A DNA stretch of 64,000 nt from Veillonella atypica KON (GTDB lineage Bacteria; Bacillota; Negativicutes; Veillonellales; Veillonellaceae), in contig NZ_PPDE01000009.1 in the NCBI RefSeq assembly GCF_002959915.1, positions 140,665 to 204,664 on the forward strand, written 5' to 3'. A program made the translations under genes and the position numbers. Each line of letters starts with the position of its first letter. Positions within the stretch are counted from its first letter, which is position 1. The notes below the pieces were generated by a model. That model was not told the origin of the DNA. It worked only from the letters and a program-made list of their open reading frames with translations, and searched no databases. Below, in pieces: positions 17,401 to 25,011 of the stretch.

Positions 17401-17493
17401 AGGACGTGCAAATCAAATTGATTTACACGTCCTTTTATCAGCATATCATCAGTAGTTATTTCCATTTTGGAAATAACTACTGATGATATGCTA
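17401..17493. terminator. Double hairpin after sfsA, one with a perfect stem of about 25 bp
   Basis: 17441-17493 is a perfect inverted repeat (AGCATATCATCAGTAGTTAT...) with only a few loop bases. Next to it AGGACGTG.AAATCAA/TTGATTT.CACGTCCT (17402-17437) forms a second stem with T-runs on both sides. Together they would terminate the sfsA fusion gene ending at 17499. The unusually long perfect stem could also be an RNase III substrate. Confidence 0.7.
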
Positions 17494-17498
17494 CTTTA

Positions 17499-18743
17499 TT
17501 AATTCTCAACAATTATGGAATCCAGTTGATTCATCCTAAATTCTTCTACCACATCCATAAAGGCCTTATTATGTATTGGATTTTCAGTCATACCAAACAA
17601 ATGGCTCGTGCAATCACAGTCGGAGCAGCCAAATTTTGGCACGTCCCACTCGGAAATGGCACGTACCGCATCAGCTAAAGCACATTCGACGCTCACGTCT
17701 ACATCATCAGGGTCTGGCATGCTCGGCATGGATGGGTATGGTTCGTGAGTAAGGCTCCAGCTTTCAAGGGGTAGTCCGCTCGTACGAATAGGCACGCCGG
17801 CAATCATTTCGCAATGGCCGCGGAAGTAATCGAGGTGCCAATGCATTTTCTTGCGTTTTCTCTTATGGCGCTCAATGCGTTTCGTAAGGTTCGTCTTGGC
17901 GGAGCCGACATACATGTAATAACCTGCATTAAAATGCATCATGCCCTTAGATCCGATTTCGAGATCTAGCTCATGGTCAAGGTGCATCACCATGATGTAT
18001 ACGCCGCTATCGTGCGCTTCGCTGTCGAGAACATAGCTCGGATAGGTACAGGCGCGCGTCACGGTAGGCATGGTGAAAGTTTCATCCCACGCCACAGCAA
18101 CGGCTTTCCAGTCGAGGAATGGGGCCACTTCTTTAAAGGTCATAGCGAATTCTAGATCCGTGTGGTAGTCTGGCAAGAACCATTTAGCTTGGTCCCATTG
18201 TACAAGGAATAGCACGCCCGTATGATATCCTTCATCCTGAAGTTCCCGTAAGTGCAATAAATGCTTGCGTCCCCGTTCTGTAATGGCATCGGGGAACATG
18301 GCACCGGTCTTGGAGAACAAGGTGCAGGACTTAACCTCTAACAGGAATTCTTCACCATCGTCGTTAGTGAGGAGTAAATCAAAGCGTGATGTCGCCCCAT
18401 GTAGTTTTACCGTATATTCGCGACGTACAACACGCCATTGTTCCCAACCAGGAATGAGTTTGTTTTCAATCAAATGCTCTGCTACATCATTGCTATAATT
18501 CGTATCGAGCATGATAACAACGCCATCACGTTCAATGCCTACAACGCGATACTTCGTCTTCGCATCAGGCTTATCATGAGGCACGATGTACATCGTAACA
18601 CCTGTAAATAACAATTCCCACATACGACCTGGATTTGGTAAATGAGCAAGTACGATTTCACCATTAAGATCCAAGGTCACCACAAAACGATTGGGACGAC
18701 CTGTATAAGTTGCTTTCAAAATTGTATCGTATAGAACCTTCAT
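17499..18743 (-). CDS. sfsA: SfsA fused to a GIY-YIG-like DUF123 domain
   Basis: 414 residues. Residues 1 to about 230 are SfsA, with a PD-(D/E)XK-like centre (TSRFDLLLTNDDGEEFLLEVKS) and TERGRKHLLHL; SfsA is described as a DNA-binding sugar-fermentation stimulation protein. Residues about 247-385 match DUF123, a GIY-YIG relative (GVYIMVMHLD, AGYYMYVGSAKTNLTKRIERH, KKMHWHLDYF). The last residues carry CSDCDC. SfsA alone is about 230 residues, so this is a natural two-domain fusion joining two nuclease-like folds. It is expressed alone, ending in the double hairpin at 17401-17493. Confidence 0.88.
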   Translation of the reverse strand: MKVLYDTILKATYTGRPNRFVVTLDLNGEIVLAHLPNPGRMWELLFTGVTMYIVPHDKPDAKTKYRVVGIERDGVVIMLDTNYSNDVAEHLIENKLIPGWEQWRVVRREYTVKLHGATSRFDLLLTNDDGEEFLLEVKSCTLFSKTGAMFPDAITERGRKHLLHLRELQDEGYHTGVLFLVQWDQAKWFLPDYHTDLEFAMTFKEVAPFLDWKAVAVAWDETFTMPTVTRACTYPSYVLDSEAHDSGVYIMVMHLDHELDLEIGSKGMMHFNAGYYMYVGSAKTNLTKRIERHKRKRKKMHWHLDYFRGHCEMIAGVPIRTSGLPLESWSLTHEPYPSMPSMPDPDDVDVSVECALADAVRAISEWDVPKFGCSDCDCTSHLFGMTENPIHNKAFMDVVEEFRMNQLDSIIVEN

Positions 18744-18789
18744 CGTTCCTCCTACATCAAGATAATTCTAGGTTCATTATACAACAAAA

Positions 18790-18813
18790 CGGGCCACTCC
18801 GAAGAGCGGCCCG
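18790..18813 (-). terminator. Terminator of the DUF1659-DUF2922 operon
   Basis: CGGGCC.CTC and GAG.GGCCCG form a GC-rich stem with loop CGAA. Read on the minus strand it is followed by GTTTTGTTG. It lies before sfsA, whose -10 TATAAT follows at once. Between it and the stop at 18943 are two copies of TCATATGAC, 26 nt apart. Confidence 0.7.
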
Positions 18814-18942
18814 CTGGGAGGCGTCATATGACAGGTTCCGAGGCTATCATATGACCAGAGATAAGATATTCATCGCATAACAGCGATAGTTGTGCTAAGC
18901 ACAGATGGGATAGAATTATCTATGCATTAGCGATATGTTGTT

Positions 18943-19164
18943 TTATTGCAAATCTTTACTTTGCGTAGATACTTCACTGGCAGAGGTAAAGCTTGCCAAT
19001 GGAGCGTCGCCAAAGCCTAAGATTACCTTGTTCGCTACTAGCGCATTAGCTGCCGTTTTAGCTTGCTCCAAAGTAAGGCCAGTGCGAGGTCCACTAATTG
19101 TGATCGATGCGCTTTTACCATCGACTGTAGCAAATTTAAGATATACCACACGTTTATCAGCCAT
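18943..19164 (-). CDS. DUF2922 family protein
   Basis: 73 residues (MADKRVVYLKFATVDGKSAS..., TLEQAKTAANALVANKVI). It matches the small DUF2922 family of Firmicutes, which is usually paired with a DUF1659 gene as here. The ATG at 19164 is preceded by AAAGGAGTGCCCAAC; an earlier GTG lies within that site. The function is unknown. Confidence 0.8.
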   Translation of the reverse strand: MADKRVVYLKFATVDGKSASITISGPRTGLTLEQAKTAANALVANKVILGFGDAPLASFTSASEVSTQSKDLQ

Positions 19165-19288
19165 GTTGGGCACTCCTTTCTAATTCATATACATAAGGAT
19201 GGGAATGATCGCGATAGGTCCACAGGGTTTGGATTACTACGAACCTTCACGCAGCCATTATGTGCTAACTATTACGAGTGAAAGCACA

Positions 19289-19495
19289 TTAATGACCAAG
19301 GGATACTTCGTTGACGCGTATTACGTCAGCAATGGTGTTCTCATAGAGACCAGCCAATGCGGTACCGACGATTTTGACCGCATCATCAGTAGCTTCTTCA
19401 GCGACGCGTGTGAAAGTGACGTCTTTGTACTTCGGTTTTTCTTCCGTACCGATATTAAAACGTAACACTAACTTTGTGCGTTTTAGTTCAGCCAT
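19289..19495 (-). CDS. DUF1659 family protein
   Basis: 68 residues (MAELKRTKLVLRFNIGTEEK..., DDAVKIVGTALAGLYENTIA). It matches DUF1659, the usual partner of DUF2922. The start at 19495 has AAAGGAGGTGATCAG immediately upstream, a near-perfect Shine-Dalgarno; an ATG 18 nt earlier overlaps it. The 124-nt gap to the DUF2922 gene holds no convincing frame. The function is unknown. Confidence 0.82.
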   Translation of the reverse strand: MAELKRTKLVLRFNIGTEEKPKYKDVTFTRVAEEATDDAVKIVGTALAGLYENTIADVIRVNEVSLGH

Positions 19496-19902
19496 CTGAT
19501 CACCTCCTTTCACCTATATACATTCCAAAAGGAGGCTCGTGACAAGCAAATTTGTTTCAAAAAGAGGAATAATATTTTTCCCCATGAAAAAACGACCCCA
19601 AATCAAGGTTTAGGGCCGTACTTTTGTATTTAGTTTCACGTGAAACAGGGTCAAAAATTTTTGCTTTTTTGTAGCTTGGGACACATTATTTTATTGTAAA
19701 ATGAATTATACTAGTATATGTAATTTGAAATGATGATAACAATCATTTCATAACAATCTCTTACTAGCTCTCCAGAACATGTATCGTTTGGACGTACATC
19801 ATCGTCGAAACGCATCATCTCTAGCATGTGCTAATAGAGACTTTCACAGTGAAAATATATGATAGAATATAAGTAGTTCATTACAATTTAGAGGGGATTA
19901 CA
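19496..19902. promoter_or_regulatory. Divergent intergenic region with hairpin, parS-like site and Fur-like palindrome
   Basis: About 19587-19620 is an imperfect stem (ACGGCCCTAAACC with GGGGTCGT) with a T-run on the minus strand, which would stop transcription entering the DUF1659 operon. A parS-like site follows at 19632-19647. At 19726-19750 TGAAATGAT and ATCATTTCA form a 9-bp inverted repeat with 7-nt spacer; its centre TGATGATAACAATCA resembles a Fur-type metal box. It lies about 150 nt before the reductase-like gene at 19903. The regulator is unproven. Confidence 0.5.
19632..19647. promoter_or_regulatory. parS-like site (15 of 16 bases)
   Basis: AGTTTCACGTGAAACA differs from the parS consensus TGTTTCACGTGAAACA only at the first base. 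It lies 11 kb from parB and about 27 kb from dnaA, an outlying centromere-type site. Confidence 0.8.
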
Positions 19903-20859
19903 ATGGCTCAAATCGCAGGAAATTTACAACGAATTAAAAACGGCCAACGCCGTTATGCTATTACACCGCGCATTCCAGCAGGTTTTATTCAACCAGATCA
20001 ATTGCAAAAATATATTGATGTGGCGAACAAATTTGGCGCTGTTCTTAAACTAACCGGCAGCCAACGCATTATGATTACGAATTTGAAAGCTGAGGACGTA
20101 GACGCAGCGTGGGAAATGCTCGGCATGGAGCCGGCGTACATGGTGTCCAACCGCGTGCGCAGCGTCAAGATTTGCCCAGGCACAACGTTCTGTAAACGGG
20201 CTAAACAAGATAGCGTGCATCTTGGCATGCAATTGGAACGCAAATATTTGTCCCAAGAAATGCCTAGCAAGATGAAGATCGGCGTGTCCGGCTGCATTAA
20301 TTCTTGTACTGAAAGCCGCATGAAGGACGTTGGCGTTATCGGTTCTGTTGAGGGCTGGAGCGTCTACGCTGGCGGCAGCGGTGGTGCGCATCCACGCATT
20401 GGCGACCTCATTGCAGAGGTAACAACAGAAAAAGAAGCCCTTGCACTTGTGGACCGCATCATCGAATATTACAAAGCAAATGCACAAATCGAACGAATGG
20501 GTGAATTCATCGATCGCATCGGCTTAGATGCTTTCAAAGAAGCTGTACTAGGCGACCTTGAAGGGGCTCCTACAGAAGTAAAAGCAGCAGAACCTATTGT
20601 TAACTTGCCAGGTCACGGCAATGATCCAGAGGTTGAGACGCCACGCCTTGAACCAGGTCAACCAATTACACCGGATACAATCATCCGCGATATCGTGGAC
20701 ATCTATCCAAATACAGTACCTGTACTGCAAAGCATCGGCATGGGTTGCCTCGGTTGTCCATCCTCTACGATGGAACCACTATGGCAAGCCGCTGAAATCC
20801 ACGGCGTCAACGTGTACGATTTACTTAACAAACTAGAAACTGCCCGCAAAGGTGCATAA
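19903..20859 (+). CDS. Siroheme-type nitrite/sulfite reductase-like half protein fused to DUF1858
   Basis: 318 residues. The first 210 residues resemble one repeat of siroheme/[4Fe-4S] sulfite or nitrite reductases: a ferredoxin-like half domain (RYAITPRIPAGFIQPDQLQK), then CPGTTFCKRA and SGCINSC, which give the Cys set for the cubane-siroheme site. The last 65 residues are a DUF1858-type redox domain (ITPDTIIRDIVDIYP, GMGCLGCPSS) with a CxxC. Full assimilatory enzymes have two repeats, so this is a small single-repeat protein, possibly a low-molecular-weight reductase or a redox carrier. It is followed at 20 nt by a gene of unknown function. Confidence 0.75.
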   Translation: MAQIAGNLQRIKNGQRRYAITPRIPAGFIQPDQLQKYIDVANKFGAVLKLTGSQRIMITNLKAEDVDAAWEMLGMEPAYMVSNRVRSVKICPGTTFCKRAKQDSVHLGMQLERKYLSQEMPSKMKIGVSGCINSCTESRMKDVGVIGSVEGWSVYAGGSGGAHPRIGDLIAEVTTEKEALALVDRIIEYYKANAQIERMGEFIDRIGLDAFKEAVLGDLEGAPTEVKAAEPIVNLPGHGNDPEVETPRLEPGQPITPDTIIRDIVDIYPNTVPVLQSIGMGCLGCPSSTMEPLWQAAEIHGVNVYDLLNKLETARKGA

Positions 20860-20879
20860 TTAATATAAAGGAGTTTCAC

Positions 20880-21545
20880 ATGTCCGCATTTTTAGGCCAC
20901 ATTCACTACTGGTTATACCGCAAAATCCAATTGCTCGTAGAGCGTGAAAACTTAATTCTTGAAAAAACGACAAAGGTCGTAGATGACCTTGCTGAGGAAT
21001 TGCATTCCATCTCCGTAGATACATACGGCGAACCAATTAACCCTAGCATTCCATTGGAAAACATTATCGACCACAACAACATTCACGGTTGGCTCTCCAA
21101 CCAAATCAACATAGCATCCGTCCGCGAAGCGGCTTTCATCAAAGACATGCTCGATACAAATGCTGATGAAAATGCTATTCACGTAGTAACCGCTATTCTC
21201 GATGCCTTCGCTGTACAAGGTCAAGCATGCGGCGTTGTGGCCCAAGATAGCCTCGAAGAACATACGGCGCCAGCCATCTACAATGCCCTTCAAAACTTCT
21301 ATGTAAACGGCATGCCTTGCGACGGCGGCGACCAAATCGTTGAGGACAGCGCTGACCGTTTCACATGGGTCGGCGATCACCGCTTACAAGCTGGCTACTG
21401 GCGCACTGCAGGTGTTGATCCTAAATTCATGATGCTCGCATACCAAACATGGTTTGAGGCCTTTGTGAAAGCTATCGATCCTGAATTCGAGCTTATCACC
21501 ACCGAAGACAATGGCACCCGATTATATACAATCGCTAAAAAATAA
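20880..21545 (+). CDS. Conserved-looking cytoplasmic protein of unknown function
   Basis: 221 residues with no recognised family. It has an N-terminal amphipathic region (LLVERENLILEKTTKVVDDL), an acidic middle, Cys residues at ACGVV and MPCDGG, and a Trp-rich C-terminal part (FTWVGDHRLQAGYWRTAGVD). There is no signal peptide or membrane segment. It starts 20 nt after the reductase-like gene with AAAGGAGTTTCAC upstream and is followed by a terminator, so it is the second gene of a two-gene operon. A role with that redox protein is the only contextual clue. Confidence 0.7.
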   Translation: MSAFLGHIHYWLYRKIQLLVERENLILEKTTKVVDDLAEELHSISVDTYGEPINPSIPLENIIDHNNIHGWLSNQINIASVREAAFIKDMLDTNADENAIHVVTAILDAFAVQGQACGVVAQDSLEEHTAPAIYNALQNFYVNGMPCDGGDQIVEDSADRFTWVGDHRLQAGYWRTAGVDPKFMMLAYQTWFEAFVKAIDPEFELITTEDNGTRLYTIAKK

Positions 21546-21617
21546 ATACCATTTCGTTCGCTAAAACGGACGAAAAACGACTGAAAATGGACGAAAACGT
21601 GCAAAAAACGAACGAAA

Positions 21618-21652
21618 GCGCGGGTGTAAAATTTTACACTCGCGTTTTTTAT
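21618..21652 (+). terminator. Intrinsic terminator of the reductase-like operon
   Basis: CGCGGGTGTAAAA and TTTTACACTCGCG form a long stem followed by TTTTTTAT, about 75 nt after the stop codon at 21545. Confidence 0.9.
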
Positions 21653-21679
21653 TTCTAATGATCCAATATATGTGCCTAA

Positions 21680-21912
21680 AAAAATTAGAACAGGCGTGTT
21701 CTATTTCCAGGCACCTAATATATGCGTCTAAAAAATTAAAACAGGCGTGTTCTATTTCTGGAGATCTAGTATATGTGTCTAAAAAAAATAGTACAGGCCT
21801 GTTTTATTTCCAGGCACCTAATATATGCGTCTAAAAAAATAGAACAGGCGTGTTCTATTTCTAGGGACCTAGTATATGTGTCTTAAAAATAGTACAGGCC
21901 TGTTCTATTTTA
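21680..21912. repeat. Palindrome array 1: five units at 49-52 bp period
   Basis: The units are variants of TAGAACAGGC(G/C)TGTTCTA, with the CAGGC core at 21691, 21742, 21794, 21845 and 21894. They are separated by similar spacers (ACCTAATATATGCGTCTAAA, ACCTAGTATATGTGTCT). Each unit with its A and T flanks could fold as a bidirectional terminator. The array fills the gap between a terminated operon and the cupin gene. Confidence 0.85.
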
Positions 21913-22027
21913 AAATTCCTTATAAAAGTGTAGCTATAGACACAGAATTGATAAGAAATATCAGTTATAATAGAACCATAAGGTAAATCATTACTCATAT
22001 ACTTTCAAATATAGGAGGTGCAGCATC

Positions 22028-22315
22028 ATGGCAGGCACAGTAAAAAAAGATCTAGGTTTATTATTCCAAGGCTCTAACTACGTAATCGTAAAAAAAGGTG
22101 GCAAAGCAGGTGAAAAGGTAGAAAAACATAATCATCCTGAAGCCAATGTTATCTTTACTGTTGTTAAGGGCACAGTTCAAGTATTCCTTAACGAAACAGA
22201 AGAACATGTACTCGTACCGGGTGAAGTTCTCGAATTTAATGGCGATAACTACATTCAAGCAACGCTTGTTGAAGATAGCGAATTCATCGTAAACCTCGTT
22301 CATAAACCTGAATAA
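22028..22315 (+). CDS. Small cupin-domain protein
   Basis: 95 residues forming a single cupin barrel. KHNHPEANVIFTVVKGTVQV supplies the His-x-His...Glu metal-binding set of motif 1 and VPGEVLEFNGDN is motif 2-like. Such proteins bind a metal or small ligand and may be enzymes or sensors; the substrate is not evident. The start is preceded by AGGAGGTGCAGCATC. It is a single gene between palindrome array 1 and a terminator. Confidence 0.85.
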   Translation: MAGTVKKDLGLLFQGSNYVIVKKGGKAGEKVEKHNHPEANVIFTVVKGTVQVFLNETEEHVLVPGEVLEFNGDNYIQATLVEDSEFIVNLVHKPE

Positions 22316-22359
22316 GATTATATAGATATGACCTCCTCCTCTCCTTAGTGTCTATATAT

Positions 22360-22424
22360 AAAAAACACCTATAAGTGGTAAGTTATATAAAACAGTAACT
22401 ATTACCATATATAGGTGTTTTTTT
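22360..22424 (+). terminator. Terminator after the cupin gene
   Basis: AAAAAACACCTATA and TATAGGTGTTTTTTT pair across a loop of about 36 nt that itself contains a weak inverted repeat (GGTAAGTTAT/ATTACC). A T-run follows. Confidence 0.75.
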
Positions 22425-22544
22425 ACATTCTTAGTCCTAATATCTTAATTTCATAACTGTATTTCTATAGAATATATTATTATCGCTTGCAGTTGCTTTC
22501 ATAAGAGAATATACTAATTATGTAAGAGAGAAAGAAGGATTTAC

Positions 22545-22901
22545 ATGACACGCGAAGATTTAGAAACCTATATTCACAATCAATTTGAGGATACTACCAC
22601 CAATACTCCTTGGACGCAGTTCCCGCATTACAAGGTGTACCGCCATCAAAGTAATCATAAATGGTTCGCCCTAGTCATGAATATTACTACCGATAAATTA
22701 GGATGGTCAAACATTCGGCCTATCGATGTGTTAAACATCAAATGCGAGCCCACCATGATTGGTGCCTTTCGTAAGGAACCAGGCATATATGCAGCCTATC
22801 ATATGAATAAGGCCAATTGGCTAACCGTTTCTTTGGATGGCTCTGTGCCTACTGAAAAAATAAAAATGCTCCTCGACATGAGCTATCGATTGACTAAATA
22901 A
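22545..22901 (+). CDS. MmcQ/YjbR family protein
   Basis: 118 residues with FPHYKVYRHQSNHKWFALVM and a C-terminal NKANWLTVSLDG, characteristic of MmcQ/YjbR proteins, which have a CyaY-like fold and are described as DNA-binding or of unknown role. The start has AGAAAGAAGGATTTAC upstream. It is a single gene between two terminators. Confidence 0.88.
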   Translation: MTREDLETYIHNQFEDTTTNTPWTQFPHYKVYRHQSNHKWFALVMNITTDKLGWSNIRPIDVLNIKCEPTMIGAFRKEPGIYAAYHMNKANWLTVSLDGSVPTEKIKMLLDMSYRLTK

Positions 22902-22940
22902 AATACTAAATTCTTTATCTGCCCATTTAGCACATAAAAT

Positions 22941-22978
22941 AAAACGAGCCTGGATTTATTCTAAGCTCGTTTTTTTGC
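22941..22978. terminator. Bidirectional terminator
   Basis: AAACGAGC and GCTCGTTT form a stem with A- and T-runs on either side. It is placed between a + strand gene ending at 22901 and a minus-strand gene ending at 23022, so it can serve both. Confidence 0.85.
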
Positions 22979-23021
22979 TTTCACGTATTGTATTGTTTAA
23001 TATTTATGAAATAACTTTCAC

Positions 23022-23615
23022 CTATACTCGTAACATCATAGATGCACTTATTAAAAGTACAGTATATACAATAGCAATGATAATAATATGCATTGATGTG
23101 GTCTTTAACATTTGGCGGTATAATCCAAGTGAACAAAGTATATAATATAGGGCCAATACAAACGTAATGAGGCCTAAAATAAATTGAACACCAAACGCAA
23201 TCATACCTGCTCCAGCAAGGCTCAATATAATAACAAGTACCGCACCGAGTAAGGACAATACGGTTATAGGTAAATCAAAGGCCATCGCATACGAAACGGC
23301 CATGAACGTATCCTTAAACATAAGATCACGATTACTAGTGGCTTTCACATAAAAATAGACCAATATCAACCAAAGCCCTTTTAGGAAAAACCAGGCAAAA
23401 ATAAAACCTAAAATCGATACAATCGTATCTAGCATGGTCGCAGGCGTGATAAAAAATATGATACCATTTTCCACCACCGACAAACCAAGCATAATGCCAA
23501 ACAAACGCAACATAAAAACTAGAGCTTGATCAAACGTACCATTCTCCATAATATACGGAATCCCCTTAGACCGCGGATACCGCATCAAACTCCAACAAAC
23601 CTGCATAAAAGACAT
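23022..23615 (-). CDS. Integral membrane protein, possibly Yip1-like
   Basis: 197 residues with about five hydrophobic segments (FMLRLFGIMLGLSVV, IVSILGFIFAWFFLKGLWLI, TVLSLLGAVLVIILSLA, FILGLITFVLALYYILC, IIIIAIVYTVLLISASM). The arrangement recalls Yip1-domain inner-membrane proteins, but similarity is weak. The start is preceded by AGGAGGTTTTGTAG. It is a single gene; the 3' end of the upstream gene at 23947 lies in a fold-back repeat. Confidence 0.6.
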   Translation of the reverse strand: MSFMQVCWSLMRYPRSKGIPYIMENGTFDQALVFMLRLFGIMLGLSVVENGIIFFITPATMLDTIVSILGFIFAWFFLKGLWLILVYFYVKATSNRDLMFKDTFMAVSYAMAFDLPITVLSLLGAVLVIILSLAGAGMIAFGVQFILGLITFVLALYYILCSLGLYRQMLKTTSMHIIIIAIVYTVLLISASMMLRV

Positions 23616-23711
23616 CTACAAAACCTCCTTCGCCGCCCTCAATTACAACTAAATCATACCATACCATAACAAACCAACCAACACAAAACACCCTGCGTCC
23701 CCTCTGTTTCT

Positions 23712-23960
23712 TAGTCTAAAAAAATTAATATCTATCTCTGATAGGGAAAACAGCCCCCTCTCGAAAAACGACTTGCTCCTTTTCCCCTACAGTCTAAAAA
23801 AATAATATTTTATCCAAAGAGATTAACGAAAAAAGGGATCCCCCTCTGAAAACGACTTTGGCCCTGTTCCGAAGGAACAGACCCGGCCGGTGGAGGCTTT
23901 CAGAGGGGTATCCCTTTTACCACACGTTAAAACGCTAGATAAGATATTATTTTTTTAGAC
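23712..23960. repeat. Fold-back repeat at the OmpH-like gene 3' end, with an extra arm copy
   Basis: Left arm copies start near 23712 and 23791 (AGTCTAAAAAAATAATATTT). The first is followed by a core cut off after CGACTT, the second by a short type A core (23853-23896) in which the inner hairpin is replaced by CTGTTCC-GAA-GGAACAG. The right arm (23897-23960) runs into the gene end, whose minus strand reads CGTCTAAAAAAATAATATCT. The last codons of the OmpH-like gene are thus copied in inverted form twice. Confidence 0.8.
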
Positions 23961-24405
23961 GTTTAATTACTTCATCTGTAATATTTTCAACGTTACTATT
24001 TGCATCAGCTGCGCGGATTGTGTATGGGTCGTCTAATACAACGTCCATTTTCTTTTCAACGCGAACGGATTCGATAGCGTTATGAATGTTTTGCATCATA
24101 GGTTGTGCAATTTTATTCACTTCGTCATTTTCTTTTTGTAACAATGGAGCTACGGATTTATTGAATTCTGCTTCTGCTTGAGCTTGATCTTTAATTTTGT
24201 CAATTTCTTGCATTTTCTTTTCAATTTGTGGACGGTATTGTGCATCTACTTGTTGCATTTTCATGTCGAGTGCACCGTAACCAGGATAGCTATTTACAAC
24301 TTGACTCATTTGCACTAAACCAATGTTAGCAGCGCTTGCCACAGCAGTGGTAGCGGAGATAGCACCAACGATAGCCAATGTTGTCAATTTTTTAGTTAAT
24401 TTCAT
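23947..24405 (-). CDS. OmpH/Skp-family periplasmic chaperone-like protein
   Basis: 152 residues: a signal peptide (KKLTTLAIVGAISATTAVAS, cut after ASA), then NIGLVQMSQVVNSYPGY and a long charged coiled coil ending with VVLDDPYTI, the layout of OmpH/Skp. Skp holds outer-membrane proteins in the periplasm, so this supports a diderm host. The ATG at 24405 has CAGGAGGATCTCAA upstream; an in-frame ATG 30 nt earlier lacks a site. It is a single gene. Confidence 0.85.
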   Translation of the reverse strand: MKLTKKLTTLAIVGAISATTAVASAANIGLVQMSQVVNSYPGYGALDMKMQQVDAQYRPQIEKKMQEIDKIKDQAQAEAEFNKSVAPLLQKENDEVNKIAQPMMQNIHNAIESVRVEKKMDVVLDDPYTIRAADANSNVENITDEVIKRLKK

Positions 24406-24555
24406 TTGAGATCCTCCTGAACAGTAAAGTTTCATTACACAAACATGTAATGCACTATTTTTACTATATCAAATCTAACTTGCTTTCACAAGTAAAAACC
24501 CTCAAAAATCATAGATGAGATATAGCATCTAATAATTAAATTGTATACTATTAAA

Positions 24556-24597
24556 TAATAATAAGGGCCCATGAATTCATCATGAACCCTTATTAAA
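24556..24597. terminator. Terminator after the GerW-like gene
   Basis: AATAAGGG.CCATGA and TCATGAACCCTTATT form a stem with A/T-rich flanks, placed just beyond the minus-strand stop at 24611. Confidence 0.75.
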
Positions 24598-24610
24598 AAT
24601 TTACTATCTA

Positions 24611-24988
24611 TTATTGTTCGTCATTAAGATAGATATATTTATCGGATTTCAATTTAGACACGAGGTCAGGCACCAAGCCGATAAGGCGATCAAAGCTATT
24701 GCTGTAAGGATTGCCTTTAATGTTGAACAACTCGATGCGTTCGCCTTTGATCACGAGCACAGCGCTTGGTTCCATGCGAGCGCCGCCGCCACCGCCGCCA
24801 CATTCATGGTTCTTGCCAGATGTATTGTGGTTTGTGCCAGTGCCGAAACCAAATGTTACGTCCACAAATGGAACCAATGTAGTATCGCCGATTTGCACCG
24901 CTTCACCGACTACAGTTTCCACCTTAATCATATTTTTGAACTTCTCAAAAAGGACTTCTAAATTTTCTTTTACGTTACTGTTCTCCAT
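24611..24988 (-). CDS. GerW/YtfJ family protein
   Basis: 125 residues. TVVGEAVQIGDTTLVPFVDV, a Gly-rich CGGGGGGARMEPSAVLVI segment and GNPYSNSFDRLIGLVPDLVS are diagnostic of YtfJ/GerW, a spore-associated protein in Bacillus. The neighbour upstream (DUF2953) is the YtfI-type partner. Veillonella does not sporulate, so the pair is a retained sporulation-era cassette with another or residual role. Confidence 0.9.
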   Translation of the reverse strand: MENSNVKENLEVLFEKFKNMIKVETVVGEAVQIGDTTLVPFVDVTFGFGTGTNHNTSGKNHECGGGGGGARMEPSAVLVIKGERIELFNIKGNPYSNSFDRLIGLVPDLVSKLKSDKYIYLNDEQ

Positions 24989-25011
24989 CGTAGTACCTCC
25001 ACTGATGTCAA

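Noticed and set aside
19199..19465. 88-codon + strand frame across the DUF1659 gene
   Set aside because: It overlaps the well-supported DUF1659 gene on the other strand and has no ribosome binding site.
21680..21912. LexA (SOS) boxes, because of GAAC...GTTC
   Set aside because: The Firmicute LexA box has a 4-nt spacer between GAAC and GTTC; here it is 6 nt, units come in tandem, and no SOS gene is next to them.
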